A DNA stretch of 64,000 nucleotides, taken from the NCBI GenBank assembly GCA_963839525.1, contig CAWIVJ010000005.1, positions 62,001-126,000 of the forward strand, in the 5' to 3' direction. Both the position numbers and the translations under genes were made by a program. The notes beneath the pieces were generated by a model that saw nothing but the letters and a program-made list of their open reading frames with translations, was not told the DNA's origin and searched no databases. Source of the stretch: CAWIVJ01 sp963839525 (GTDB lineage Bacteria > Cyanobacteriota > Vampirovibrionia > Gastranaerophilales > Gastranaerophilaceae). Every line of letters starts with the position of its first letter. Within the stretch, counting starts at the first letter, position 1. Shown one piece after another: positions 1 to 7,458 of this stretch.

Positions 1-349
1 TCCTGTTTTCTGTTTTTTGTCTACCGTTTAATAATTCTACAGCTTTTCTTACAAGAATTTCTGTCTCATCTCTAGGGATTAAAACATTTTCATTTACAAT
101 AAAATCTTCACCCATAAAATAAGCTGTTCCAATAATATGCTGGATAGGTATTCTTTTCTGCGCGCGAAGATTTGCGGCATTTTTAAGTTTCTCCAGCAAA
201 TCTTCGCGCGCTTTAAGCTCCTCAGTTAAAGCTAAATCAATATCAGAAAGACCTAAAAAATGTTCTACCAGCATTTTTGCTTCGATTTTTGCTTCATTTT
301 TTTCAATTCCGCTATCAACAAGTATTTTTTCAATCTGTTTTATGTTCAT
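1..349 (-). CDS. prmC: Release factor glutamine methyltransferase PrmC (N-terminal part; runs off the window)
   Basis: Methylates the glutamine of the GGQ motif in peptide-chain release factors, using S-adenosylmethionine, in the cytosol. About 116 residues are visible, starting MNIKQIEKIL. They cover the helical N-terminal domain and the family signature: RIPIQHIIG, then FMGEDF, then VLIPRDETE just before the Rossmann methyltransferase domain, which lies outside the window. The ATG at 349 overlaps the end of the upstream 163-residue gene by 20 bases, so the two are probably translationally coupled. The usual partner prfA is not next to it on this side; it could only be in the preceding genes, and they are not prfA. 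Confidence 0.9.
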   Translation of the reverse strand, partial: MNIKQIEKILVDSGIEKNEAKIEAKMLVEHFLGLSDIDLALTEELKAREDLLEKLKNAANLRAQKRIPIQHIIGTAYFMGEDFIVNENVLIPRDETEILVRKAVELLNGRQKTENR

Positions 350-821
350 CTAAAATTCCGTTTATCAAATTTCTTAAATCTAACCTTGAAAGCTCTTTTG
401 TATCTTTCTTATCTAAATTATACCTTTTACATAAATTATTATAATAGTAAATTTGCTTTTTGGTAGGAAGTTCTTTGGACATTTTGACTTCCTGCAAAAA
501 TTTCCGCTTTTTCTTTTCAAATTCTTTTTGTGCCTTAATTAAAGGTGCTTGAGATTTTTTATAATCATAATATTTTTTACACTCTTTTATGTATAGCTTT
601 ACTTCAGAAATAAATTTTTCATCATCAATGAAATCTTTTAAAAATTCAAATCTGGACGAATTAATTTCAAGATAATACTTTTCATCCTCAAGAAATTTCT
701 GAAATATTTTATCAGCATTAAAGTCAGGGAACTTTTTAACTAAAGCCCTTAAAAAATTGCATAATGCAGATTTTTGAGCTTTAGAAAACTCCAAAAAAAC
801 TTTGCTCTTCACTTCATACAT
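330..821 (-). CDS. Unrecognised basic protein, 163 aa, upstream of prmC
   Basis: I do not recognise this protein. It is soluble, lysine-rich and mostly predicted helix, without a signal peptide or membrane segment. The C-terminal 45 residues (PTKKQIYYYNNLCKRYNL, then SRLDLRNLINGILDE) look like a small helix-turn-helix-sized module. It begins four bases after the stop of the 58-residue gene upstream and its end overlaps prmC by 20 bases, so the three form one operon. A role linked to translation is possible from context only. Real gene status is supported by the tight spacing and by codon use like its neighbours. Confidence 0.7.
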   Translation of the reverse strand: MYEVKSKVFLEFSKAQKSALCNFLRALVKKFPDFNADKIFQKFLEDEKYYLEINSSRFEFLKDFIDDEKFISEVKLYIKECKKYYDYKKSQAPLIKAQKEFEKKKRKFLQEVKMSKELPTKKQIYYYNNLCKRYNLDKKDTKELSRLDLRNLINGILDEHKTD

Positions 822-825
822 AAAA

Positions 826-1002
826 TTATCTTAAAAGATCCTTAATAGACCACTTATCACCTATTTTAGCATTATTAAAATCAGCTAATTTTTTGTAAAT
901 AGGATTGGTTTGATTCGGATGCGAAATTTTAGGCTTAAATTCTTCTTTAAGCTCTTTTTCAACTTTTTCTAAAACCTTTGTTATTCTTTTTTTCTCATCC
1001 AT
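826..1002 (-). CDS. Small unrecognised protein, 58 aa, first gene of the prmC operon
   Basis: Reads MDEKKRITKVLEK through to a C-terminal KWSIKDLLR, very charged at the N terminus and ending four bases before the next gene. No ribosome-binding site precedes the ATG. Instead a perfect TATAAT lies at 1014-1009, six bases upstream of the start codon, which would place the transcript start at or next to the ATG, i.e. a leaderless message. I do not recognise the family. Support: open frame, promoter position, and close packing with the downstream gene. Confidence 0.6.
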   Translation of the reverse strand: MDEKKRITKVLEKVEKELKEEFKPKISHPNQTNPIYKKLADFNNAKIGDKWSIKDLLR

Positions 1003-1008
1003 AAACTT

Positions 1009-1014
1009 ATTATA
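1009..1014 (-). promoter_or_regulatory. -10 box TATAAT of the prmC operon, leaderless arrangement
   Basis: TATAAT on the minus strand with six bases between it and the ATG at 1002. No clear TTGACA-like -35 is seen at 16-18 bases. The start point expected 6-8 bases after the box would fall on the start codon. Confidence 0.45.
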
Positions 1015-1172
1015 CCATATATTTTGCTTATATTTATATAAAAACTTTTTCTCAAAACTAATTGCGTTTGTAAACTTTTATTACAAAAACTTCAAAACAT
1101 GCGAAAACACATGCAATTATTTAACACCTATATACTTATTATATATAACAGCAATAAAAACATGAGGAGTTT

Positions 1173-2861
1173 ATGACCTATTCTTATAACAATAGTATTG
1201 ATAATAATATATATCAATGGCTGTTAAATTTCAGAATTGATAAGCCTTTATCCGCTGAGGAAAGCAATATTACCGTTCCTATCGGCGGTAATACGGTTTC
1301 TAATACAACACCGGGGCAATTAAGTCCTGAAGGAAATGTGCCGATTGTAGGTACTAGCGCAGATAATCAGACTATCGGGATTAGTATTGAAAAAACGACA
1401 GATAATAACAATAACATTTCAACAGTTGAATACGGGCCGTTTACTGAAGAAGAAGTTAAAGTTGCAAATCAGAGAGATGGATTAACAGGAGAAATTCCCG
1501 GTTATTTTATTTTAAAAGATGATGAAGCAAGGCAAGAAACATTAAATAACAATCTTAAAAAAATTGAAAACCCGGATGAAGCATTAAAAGAATTTGAAAG
1601 ATTAAATTCAAAAACAAGAACAACGAATGACGCTAACTTTTTGGGGGGAGCTTTCGGTTCATTACCAAAAGAGATTCAAATTCCGGCGGCTGATGATATG
1701 TTAGATAATAAAAGACTGAGCGGCAGAGTCAGAATTGAAAGCAATAATGCGGTAGCAAGAAATCTTCATAATTTGCACGAAGACAATCAACTTGAAGCTG
1801 AAAGACGAGTACTTAAAAAAACAGGGCAAGAAACCAAAAAAATTGCAGTAAAAGAAATTTCTAAATTTGCAGACAAAAATCAAGTCGAAGGTCATAAAAT
1901 AGTTATAGAAACTAATGATAAAGATTTGATAAAATTCGGTTCAACTCTTTTATCAGAACTTGCTTCAACTGAATTGGGGAAAGATGAAAACGGAAGGACT
2001 ATAACAAACCAAACAAAAGCGGTTGAAGTTTACCAAAATTCAGGGCTTAAAGATGAAGCCCAAAAAGAAATCAATAAAAATATAATTGACCAGTATGGTA
2101 GTTTCACCAAAAACAGCCAATTAAAAATACATGATACTATATCTGCTTCAAAATTTTCTGAGACAGTTGAATATGCGGCTTCAAATATTTATAAATTCCA
2201 TGCTGATAACCAGAAAGCAGCATTTGAAATTACCGTTAAAACCGATAATGAAGCTGCAATAAACGCTGCGGCTGCTCAATGGGCAAAATATGATGATAGT
2301 GCTAAAACAGAGATTAAATATATAATCGAAAATACAAATTATGAAAGTGTTAAAGAAACTTTAGCTAAAGCTGAGATTGAAGCAACAGAGCAAAAATCAA
2401 ACGAATATGAAGCAAATTATAGTAATTCAAGTTCAGCAGTAAGGTCCGAAGAGTCACCAAAAACTACAAATGAAAAAATAGCTCAGATTCAAGAACTTAT
2501 TAAAAACAATTCAAATACTAATGAAATTGAAAAAGAAATTAAAAACCTGTCAAAAGTCGAATTAATAGCATTATTAAACCAAACTCAAAATGTGGATATT
2601 GTTAAAGCTATTCTTAATAATAACCCTTCATTAGATATTTTAGCAAAAATAGATCCGGAACTTTTAAAGGAATTAGGCTATAAAAAAATGACTAATCAAA
2701 TATGCTTTCTTAGCGCTGATGCACAAAAATACATTGTTGAAAAAAGTGCTGAAGAAGGAAATTTAAGTTTAATTAATAGAGCTTTTCTTTTAACATCCGT
2801 AAAATCCTTATATGATAATAAATTAAAACTTTTTAATAAAGGGAATAGGCAGGTAGGTTAA
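1173..2861 (+). CDS. Unrecognised acidic protein, 562 aa
   Basis: Not recognised. Start chosen because GAGG at 1164-1167 sits just upstream and the earlier ATG at 1162 meets a stop within five codons. Residues 1-120 are low in hydrophobics and rich in Asn, Thr and Gly, with no signal peptide. Residues 130-400 are charged and helical with scattered DNQ-rich stretches. Residues 420-550 (from NEKIAQIQELIKNN to the end) resemble short helical repeats, with NVDIVKAILNNNPSLDIL as the clearest. It is a stand-alone gene closed by a strong terminator. The asparagine-rich, signal-less design is shared with the proteins at 49.5 and 62.5 kb in this window; export by a type III route is conceivable but unproven. 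Confidence 0.75.
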   Translation: MTYSYNNSIDNNIYQWLLNFRIDKPLSAEESNITVPIGGNTVSNTTPGQLSPEGNVPIVGTSADNQTIGISIEKTTDNNNNISTVEYGPFTEEEVKVANQRDGLTGEIPGYFILKDDEARQETLNNNLKKIENPDEALKEFERLNSKTRTTNDANFLGGAFGSLPKEIQIPAADDMLDNKRLSGRVRIESNNAVARNLHNLHEDNQLEAERRVLKKTGQETKKIAVKEISKFADKNQVEGHKIVIETNDKDLIKFGSTLLSELASTELGKDENGRTITNQTKAVEVYQNSGLKDEAQKEINKNIIDQYGSFTKNSQLKIHDTISASKFSETVEYAASNIYKFHADNQKAAFEITVKTDNEAAINAAAAQWAKYDDSAKTEIKYIIENTNYESVKETLAKAEIEATEQKSNEYEANYSNSSSAVRSEESPKTTNEKIAQIQELIKNNSNTNEIEKEIKNLSKVELIALLNQTQNVDIVKAILNNNPSLDILAKIDPELLKELGYKKMTNQICFLSADAQKYIVEKSAEEGNLSLINRAFLLTSVKSLYDNKLKLFNKGNRQVG

Positions 2862-2868
2862 ATTTTAA

Positions 2869-2899
2869 GGGCGAAATCGAAGATTTCGCCCTTTTTTTT
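2869..2899 (+). terminator. Rho-independent terminator
   Basis: Perfect 10-bp stem GGGCGAAATC (2869-2878) / GATTTCGCCC (2882-2891), loop GAA, followed by eight T. Ends transcription of the 562-residue gene eight bases after its stop. Confidence 0.92.
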
Positions 2900-2925
2900 A
2901 CTTATTTCTCCAACATTATATAAAA

Positions 2926-4608
2926 TTAGGTCTTAACTAAAATTTTGCCTTTTTCCAAATTCAAGGTTACCGTAGTAATATCACAAACCGAGCTTGGACC
3001 AAAATACTGAATAGCTCCCGGATATTTGTATTTATCCTTCAAAGCCCAATCTTCCCTGTTGAGTTCAAGTTTCTTGAAAACAGGTCCATCAAGTTCTACA
3101 AGAGCTTTTTTAATAACAGGTTTAAGTTCACTGTGTCTTTTTTCCATATTCATCATCATTGTTAACGGAACACCTCCTGCTACCCAATTCTTAGCAGGTC
3201 GAGTAAGATTTTTGATTGAAGACAAGTAACCGGTTAATCCGAAGTTTATTAATGCAAATGCGTTATAACCTAAAGAATAACAATAATCAGCATCAAAGTT
3301 TGAAGGGAATGCGCATCTGCCTTCATACCCAAAGAAGTGTGCCAAGTCAGAAAATTTACCTACATACTCTCCCTGTGAAGCCATTTCTTTTAGTTTTATT
3401 CTTAGCATTTCAATTAAAAGTTTTTCTGTTTCAATTCTTGAAACCTGAACATTTCCATGAGGATCTCTGTCCATAAGTAATTGTTCTTTAATCAATGCAG
3501 GTAAGGATTCAAATAATTTTACGTTTTTATCTTTTAATCTGTTTTTTACAATTTCAAATCTTTCATGAGCCGAAGTTGCATTATTATAATCAGGGTCTTG
3601 TTCCAAATTGCCCATCAAATCATTTAAATTAGCGATTAAAGATTTCATTTCGGGAATAAATTCAATTAATCCTTCGGGAATAATTGCAATACCAAAATTT
3701 TTACCTTTTTTTGCACGTTCGGATATAATATCAGCCATATAATTTATGATGTTTTCCAAAGACATTTTCTTTTCTTCAATCTCTTCGGAAATTAAAGTTA
3801 TATTAGGCTGAGTTTGCAAAGCTGCTTCAAGAGCAACATGTGAAGCACTTCTTCCCATAATTTTAATAAAATGCCAATATTTTTTAGCTGAATTTGCATC
3901 GCGTTGAATATTTCCGATTAATTCACCATAAGTTTTTGTTGCAGTATCAAACCCGAAAGAAATTTCAACCTGATTATTTTTTAAATCACCGTCAATTGTT
4001 TTCGGGCATCCGATAACTTGGATACCTGCGTTATTTTCAAGAAACCATTCAGCCAAGAGAGCTGCATTTGTGTTTGAATCGTCTCCGCCTATTATAACAA
4101 CCGCTGAAATATCTAGCCTTTTACAAACCTCAAACGATTTTTCAAATTGTTCTTGGGTTTCAAGCTTTGTTCTGCCGGAACCGATAATATCAAATCCGCC
4201 TGTATTTCTATGCTCATCAATTAATTCATCGCTAAATTCAATATATTTACCATCAATAATTCCTGCGGGTCCGCCTAAAAATCCGTATAATTTATTTTTA
4301 GGATTTGCTTGTTTTAGAGCATCATAAAGTCCTGCAATAACATTATGTCCTCCGGGAGCCTGACCTCCGGAAAGAATTACTCCTACATTTCTTTTTGAAG
4401 AAATATTTTTATTTTCAGTGGATTTAAAAGTTATAACAGGTTTTCCATAAGTATTTTTAAATAATTCTTTAATTTTTTCCTGATCACTAACTGATTTTGT
4501 TGCTTCACCCTGAATTAACTCAAGAGAATTTATTCCGTTTTCTAAAGAATCCGGAAGTTTGGGCTGATATTTTAATCTTTCAATTTGAAGCGGTGATAAA
4601 TCTTTCAT
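2926..4608 (-). CDS. pfp: Pyrophosphate--fructose 6-phosphate 1-phosphotransferase (PPi-PFK, long type)
   Basis: Phosphorylates fructose 6-phosphate with pyrophosphate in glycolysis; the reaction is reversible, unlike that of ATP-PFK. Length 560 aa is typical of the long (plant-like) PPi-PFK group. Visible motifs: GVILSGGQAPGGHNV near residue 75, GGDDSNTNA near 175 and CPKTIDGDLKN near 200. The second Asp in GGDD and the Lys in PKTIDGD are the residues that, in this family, exclude ATP and select PPi. A canonical AAGGAG lies upstream of the ATG. No other glycolytic gene is adjacent. PPi-dependent glycolysis suits an anaerobic fermenter. Confidence 0.93.
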   Translation of the reverse strand: MKDLSPLQIERLKYQPKLPDSLENGINSLELIQGEATKSVSDQEKIKELFKNTYGKPVITFKSTENKNISSKRNVGVILSGGQAPGGHNVIAGLYDALKQANPKNKLYGFLGGPAGIIDGKYIEFSDELIDEHRNTGGFDIIGSGRTKLETQEQFEKSFEVCKRLDISAVVIIGGDDSNTNAALLAEWFLENNAGIQVIGCPKTIDGDLKNNQVEISFGFDTATKTYGELIGNIQRDANSAKKYWHFIKIMGRSASHVALEAALQTQPNITLISEEIEEKKMSLENIINYMADIISERAKKGKNFGIAIIPEGLIEFIPEMKSLIANLNDLMGNLEQDPDYNNATSAHERFEIVKNRLKDKNVKLFESLPALIKEQLLMDRDPHGNVQVSRIETEKLLIEMLRIKLKEMASQGEYVGKFSDLAHFFGYEGRCAFPSNFDADYCYSLGYNAFALINFGLTGYLSSIKNLTRPAKNWVAGGVPLTMMMNMEKRHSELKPVIKKALVELDGPVFKKLELNREDWALKDKYKYPGAIQYFGPSSVCDITTVTLNLEKGKILVKT

Positions 4609-4686
4609 GTTAATCTCCTTATTTACTCTTAATCAACGTTCTTAATCAATATTGTATCAAAAAAATATTATATTTACCTTAAAAAA

Positions 4687-5475
4687 CTAACCTAATAATA
4701 AAAGACTCAGCCAGATAACAAAAATTCCTGAGATAATCCCTAAAACAGAATAATGCCCGCTTCCATATTCTTTTGAAAGCGGCAAAAGAGTGTCAAATGA
4801 GATATAGACCATAATTCCTGCTACTGATGCAAATAAAAAACCTACAGCTGCCTGAGGAAGAAAGTAATGAAGTGCAAACAAACCTAAAAGTGCGCCGATA
4901 GGCTCAGAAATTCCAGAAAGAAAAGTATACAAAATTGCTAATCTTTTTTTACCCGTAGCATGGTAAATAGGAAGCGCAACAGCAATTCCTTCAGGAATAT
5001 TATGTATCGCGATTGCCGCGGCAACAGAAAAACCTAAAGCCAGATTTTGAGTTGTTACAAAAAAAGTTGCTAAGCCCTCCGGAAAATTGTGTACAGAAAT
5101 TGCAACAGCTGTTAAAAGCCCTGCCCTTCTTATTCTGTGTTGATGCAAGCATCTTTCCTGTTTGCAGAATAAATCTTCATCTATGTGATCAGGGATAAAA
5201 AAATCTATTAAAATAGCAATAATTATTCCCAGTGCAAAACCTGCAAATACAAGCCATTGAGAATGATTAGGAAAATATTTTATTAACATTATATTTGAAT
5301 TTTGCAAAATTTCAGTAAACGACAAAAATATCATTACACCGGCAGAGAAGCCCAAACCCACCGATAAAGCTCTTATATTTGTTTTTTTGATAACAAAGGT
5401 CAAAAGCCCTCCTGCAACGGTCGCTAAACCTGCTAAAAAAGCTAATAATAGTGCTATTTTATAATTTGCGGGCAT
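4687..5475 (-). CDS. zupT: ZIP-family metal transporter (ZupT-like)
   Basis: Inner-membrane importer of zinc and other divalent metals. The 262-residue protein shows eight hydrophobic segments. The metal-binding signatures of the ZIP family are present twice: HNFPEGLATF and HNIPEGIAVALPIYH, both in the central membrane helices. A cytosolic loop near residues 95-110 is His/Cys/Asp/Glu rich (DHIDEDLFCKQERCLHQH), as is usual between helices 3 and 4. GAGAGG precedes the ATG. It lies 78 bases downstream of pfp on the same strand and could be cotranscribed with it. Confidence 0.9.
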   Translation of the reverse strand: MPANYKIALLLAFLAGLATVAGGLLTFVIKKTNIRALSVGLGFSAGVMIFLSFTEILQNSNIMLIKYFPNHSQWLVFAGFALGIIIAILIDFFIPDHIDEDLFCKQERCLHQHRIRRAGLLTAVAISVHNFPEGLATFFVTTQNLALGFSVAAAIAIHNIPEGIAVALPIYHATGKKRLAILYTFLSGISEPIGALLGLFALHYFLPQAAVGFLFASVAGIMVYISFDTLLPLSKEYGSGHYSVLGIISGIFVIWLSLLLLG

Positions 5476-5612
5476 ACTTTTCCTCTCTTTTTTACTTTAT
5501 TTTACTATAAAAGAAACAATTGTGAACCTTTAACGTCTTAATAATAAGCAAAGACAAAAAACAAATTATTCTTTTGTTTTAATTTTTTATTAGAGGATTT
5601 GGGAGAGTTAAT

Positions 5613-5945
5613 ATGCAGGTATTTTACCATTTGATTTATGAATACCAAAAAGAATTAAGGGATTTATGTTTGCATACTTGTTCAAACGAGTTTACTGCCA
5701 GAATTAAAAAAGAGTTGGAAAGTCATAATATAGAATATATTCTTTGTCCGATTGAAAATAATAAAATTAATGTTTTTTTTGGCATGTCGGCATGCCTTGA
5801 AATTTTAAAACTATTTTCATGCAAAGAGTTAAATAAACTGTCGATTGAAGAAGATTTTATTTTAGGAATAATGCTCGGTTATGGTAAAACCCAGCAATAT
5901 GAACGTTTTTTGAACCGTAAAAAAATGTTTGTTACAAACTCGTAA
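5613..5945 (+). CDS. DUF2023 family protein
   Basis: A 110-residue cytosolic protein of unknown function. The order MQVFYHLIYEYQKELRDL, then IEYILCPIENNKINVFFG, then IMLGYGKTQQYERFL matches my memory of the DUF2023 family found in epsilonproteobacteria and some other bacteria, where it can neighbour flavodoxin genes. No flavodoxin is adjacent here. GGGAGAG lies seven bases before the ATG. Function cannot be given; family assignment is moderately sure. Confidence 0.7.
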   Translation: MQVFYHLIYEYQKELRDLCLHTCSNEFTARIKKELESHNIEYILCPIENNKINVFFGMSACLEILKLFSCKELNKLSIEEDFILGIMLGYGKTQQYERFLNRKKMFVTNS

Positions 5946-6136
5946 CATCTTTTTTTTTTAAGTCAATTTTTGTTCAAAAAAAAACTTTATATAAGAGTAA
6001 GGGAAATCAAATAAGGGTTTATAACTTTAGGGTTGTAAAAACAAAATTAAAAAAATACGTTCAATAATATTTTAAACGAACGATTTTAAAAACAGATTTA
6101 TATCTCTCTCTCTTAATATCCTCGTGTTTATTTAAT
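5946..6136 (+). other. AT-rich stretch before a terminator, possible 3' UTR or small RNA
   Basis: About 190 bases between the DUF2023 stop and a strong hairpin, with no open frame worth calling. It contains a small inverted repeat (CGTTC near 6059 and GAACG near 6078). It may be simply the 3' UTR of DUF2023 or a small RNA ending at the terminator; I cannot tell which and see no confident internal promoter. Confidence 0.25.
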
Positions 6137-6166
6137 GTTTGCTCCAACCGAGCAAACTTTTTTTTT
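6137..6166 (+). terminator. Rho-independent terminator
   Basis: Stem GTTTGCTC (6137-6144) / GAGCAAAC (6150-6157), loop CAACC, then nine T. Closes the DUF2023 transcription unit and insulates it from the opposing leuD. Confidence 0.88.
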
Positions 6167-6214
6167 AAATATTATTTTATTTTTAATAAACAATCAATAT
6201 TTACTTTCAGAAAA

Positions 6215-6703
6215 TTACTTCGATAATTTTGCTTTTGTGTAATTAACAAGTCCGCCGACATCAATTAATTCTTTAATCGAATCGGTAAATGCAGTTGTTG
6301 AATATTCTTTGTTTTGAGTTAAATTCTTTATTTTTCCGGCTTCAACATCAATTTCTATTTCATCGCCTTTTTTTACTTCATCAGGAAATTCTGAATTCTT
6401 TAATATCACAAGCCCTATATTAATTGCGTTTCTAAAAAATATTCTCGCAAAGCTTTTTGCAATAACTGCCTGAACTCCTGCTGCTTTTATAGCTATCGGC
6501 GCATGCTCTCTGGATGAACCGCAGCCAAAATTCTCCCCTGCAACAATAATATCACCTTCTTTGACTTCTTTTGCAAAATTTGTATCAATGTCTTCCATGC
6601 AAAATTTTGCTAATTCTTCCGGATCAGAAGTGTTTAAATATCTTGCCGGAATTATAACATCCGTATCAACATTATCACCGTATTTCCATGCTTTTCCTGT
6701 CAT
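6215..6703 (-). CDS. leuD: 3-isopropylmalate dehydratase small subunit
   Basis: Pairs with LeuC (27.5 kb in this window) to isomerise 2- to 3-isopropylmalate in leucine synthesis. The 162-residue length and motifs fit the archaeal/short LeuD type: YGDNVDTDVIIPARYL, then GENFGCGSSREHAP (substrate-binding Ser-Arg loop), then AVIAKSFARIFFRNAINIGL. The ATG is preceded by AAAGGAGA. It is separated from leuC by over 20 kb and follows the hisC/hisB genes on the same strand after a dispersed repeat, so its expression is not coupled to leuC. Confidence 0.94.
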   Translation of the reverse strand: MTGKAWKYGDNVDTDVIIPARYLNTSDPEELAKFCMEDIDTNFAKEVKEGDIIVAGENFGCGSSREHAPIAIKAAGVQAVIAKSFARIFFRNAINIGLVILKNSEFPDEVKKGDEIEIDVEAGKIKNLTQNKEYSTTAFTDSIKELIDVGGLVNYTKAKLSK

Positions 6704-6734
6704 TTTTTTGTCTCCTTTTTAGTATTTATTTAAT

Positions 6735-6860
6735 TGTCGTCCTGAATTTATTTGACTGCTTTTGCCATTGAGCTTGCGAAACGTGCAAAATGTCTGGTTT
6801 TCCACAGGATCTATCTAGCTTACTATGCCGGTAATATGCTGAAACAAGTTCAGCATGACG
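6735..6860. repeat. Dispersed intergenic repeat, copy A
   Basis: About 126 bp between hisB and leuD that matches a copy at 21902-22013: shared blocks include GAATTTATTTG, CTGCTTTTGCC, TTGAGCTTG, GAAACGTG and AAATGTCTGGTT. It ends with a short inverted repeat around CTGAAACAAGTTCAG followed by CATGACG. It has no coding signal and resembles a small palindromic repeat family of intergenic spaces. Confidence 0.8.
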
Positions 6861-6873
6861 CGGATTTATATGT

Positions 6874-7458
6874 TTACAAAATCCCCTTTGTTGAAGGGAT
6901 TAAGTCTTTTTTATTTTCATCAATTGCGCATGCAATGCTTAAAGCTCTTGCAAAAGACTTAAACACAGCTTCTATTATATGGTGAGTATCCGTGCCGTCA
7001 AACATTTTTATGTGAATAGTAGAAAGGCTTGCTTGAGCAAAACTGTTAAAAAAATGCGGCAATAAAACCGTTTCAAAATCGGAAGTTTTTTCGTCTTTAA
7101 TTTCAGCATCAACTTTGGAAAATGTTCTTCCGCTTAAATCGATAACCGCAAGCGAAAGTGCTTCATCCATAGGTAAAATAAAACTTCCGTAACGATTTAT
7201 GCCTTTTTTATCTCCTAAAGCTTCCTTAAAGGCATCTCCAAGAGTAAGTGCAACATCTTCAACAATGTGATGATTATCTTTGTCATGCGACTGTACATCA
7301 ATTTTTAAGTCAAAACTGCCGTGTGCAGAAAACTGCTCCAACATGTGCGTGAAAAATTTTATAGGAGAAGTAATTTCATGTTTCCCTGTACCATCAAGGT
7401 TAAGTTCTATTTTTACTTCAGTTTCAAGTGTTTTTCTTGTTTTTTCACTTTGCCGCAT
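6874..7458 (-). CDS. hisB: Imidazoleglycerol-phosphate dehydratase
   Basis: Dehydrates imidazoleglycerol phosphate to imidazoleacetol phosphate (histidine pathway, cytosol, metal-dependent 24-mer). At 194 residues it is the monofunctional form without a phosphatase domain. Metal-ligand motifs are seen: FFTHMLEQFSAHG, DNHHIVEDVALTLG, and near the C terminus DTHHIIEAVFKSFARAL. The start overlaps the end of the hisC fusion gene by 14 bases, so the two are translationally coupled. The product of this enzyme is the direct substrate of the upstream HisC domain. Confidence 0.95.
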   Translation of the reverse strand: MRQSEKTRKTLETEVKIELNLDGTGKHEITSPIKFFTHMLEQFSAHGSFDLKIDVQSHDKDNHHIVEDVALTLGDAFKEALGDKKGINRYGSFILPMDEALSLAVIDLSGRTFSKVDAEIKDEKTSDFETVLLPHFFNSFAQASLSTIHIKMFDGTDTHHIIEAVFKSFARALSIACAIDENKKDLIPSTKGIL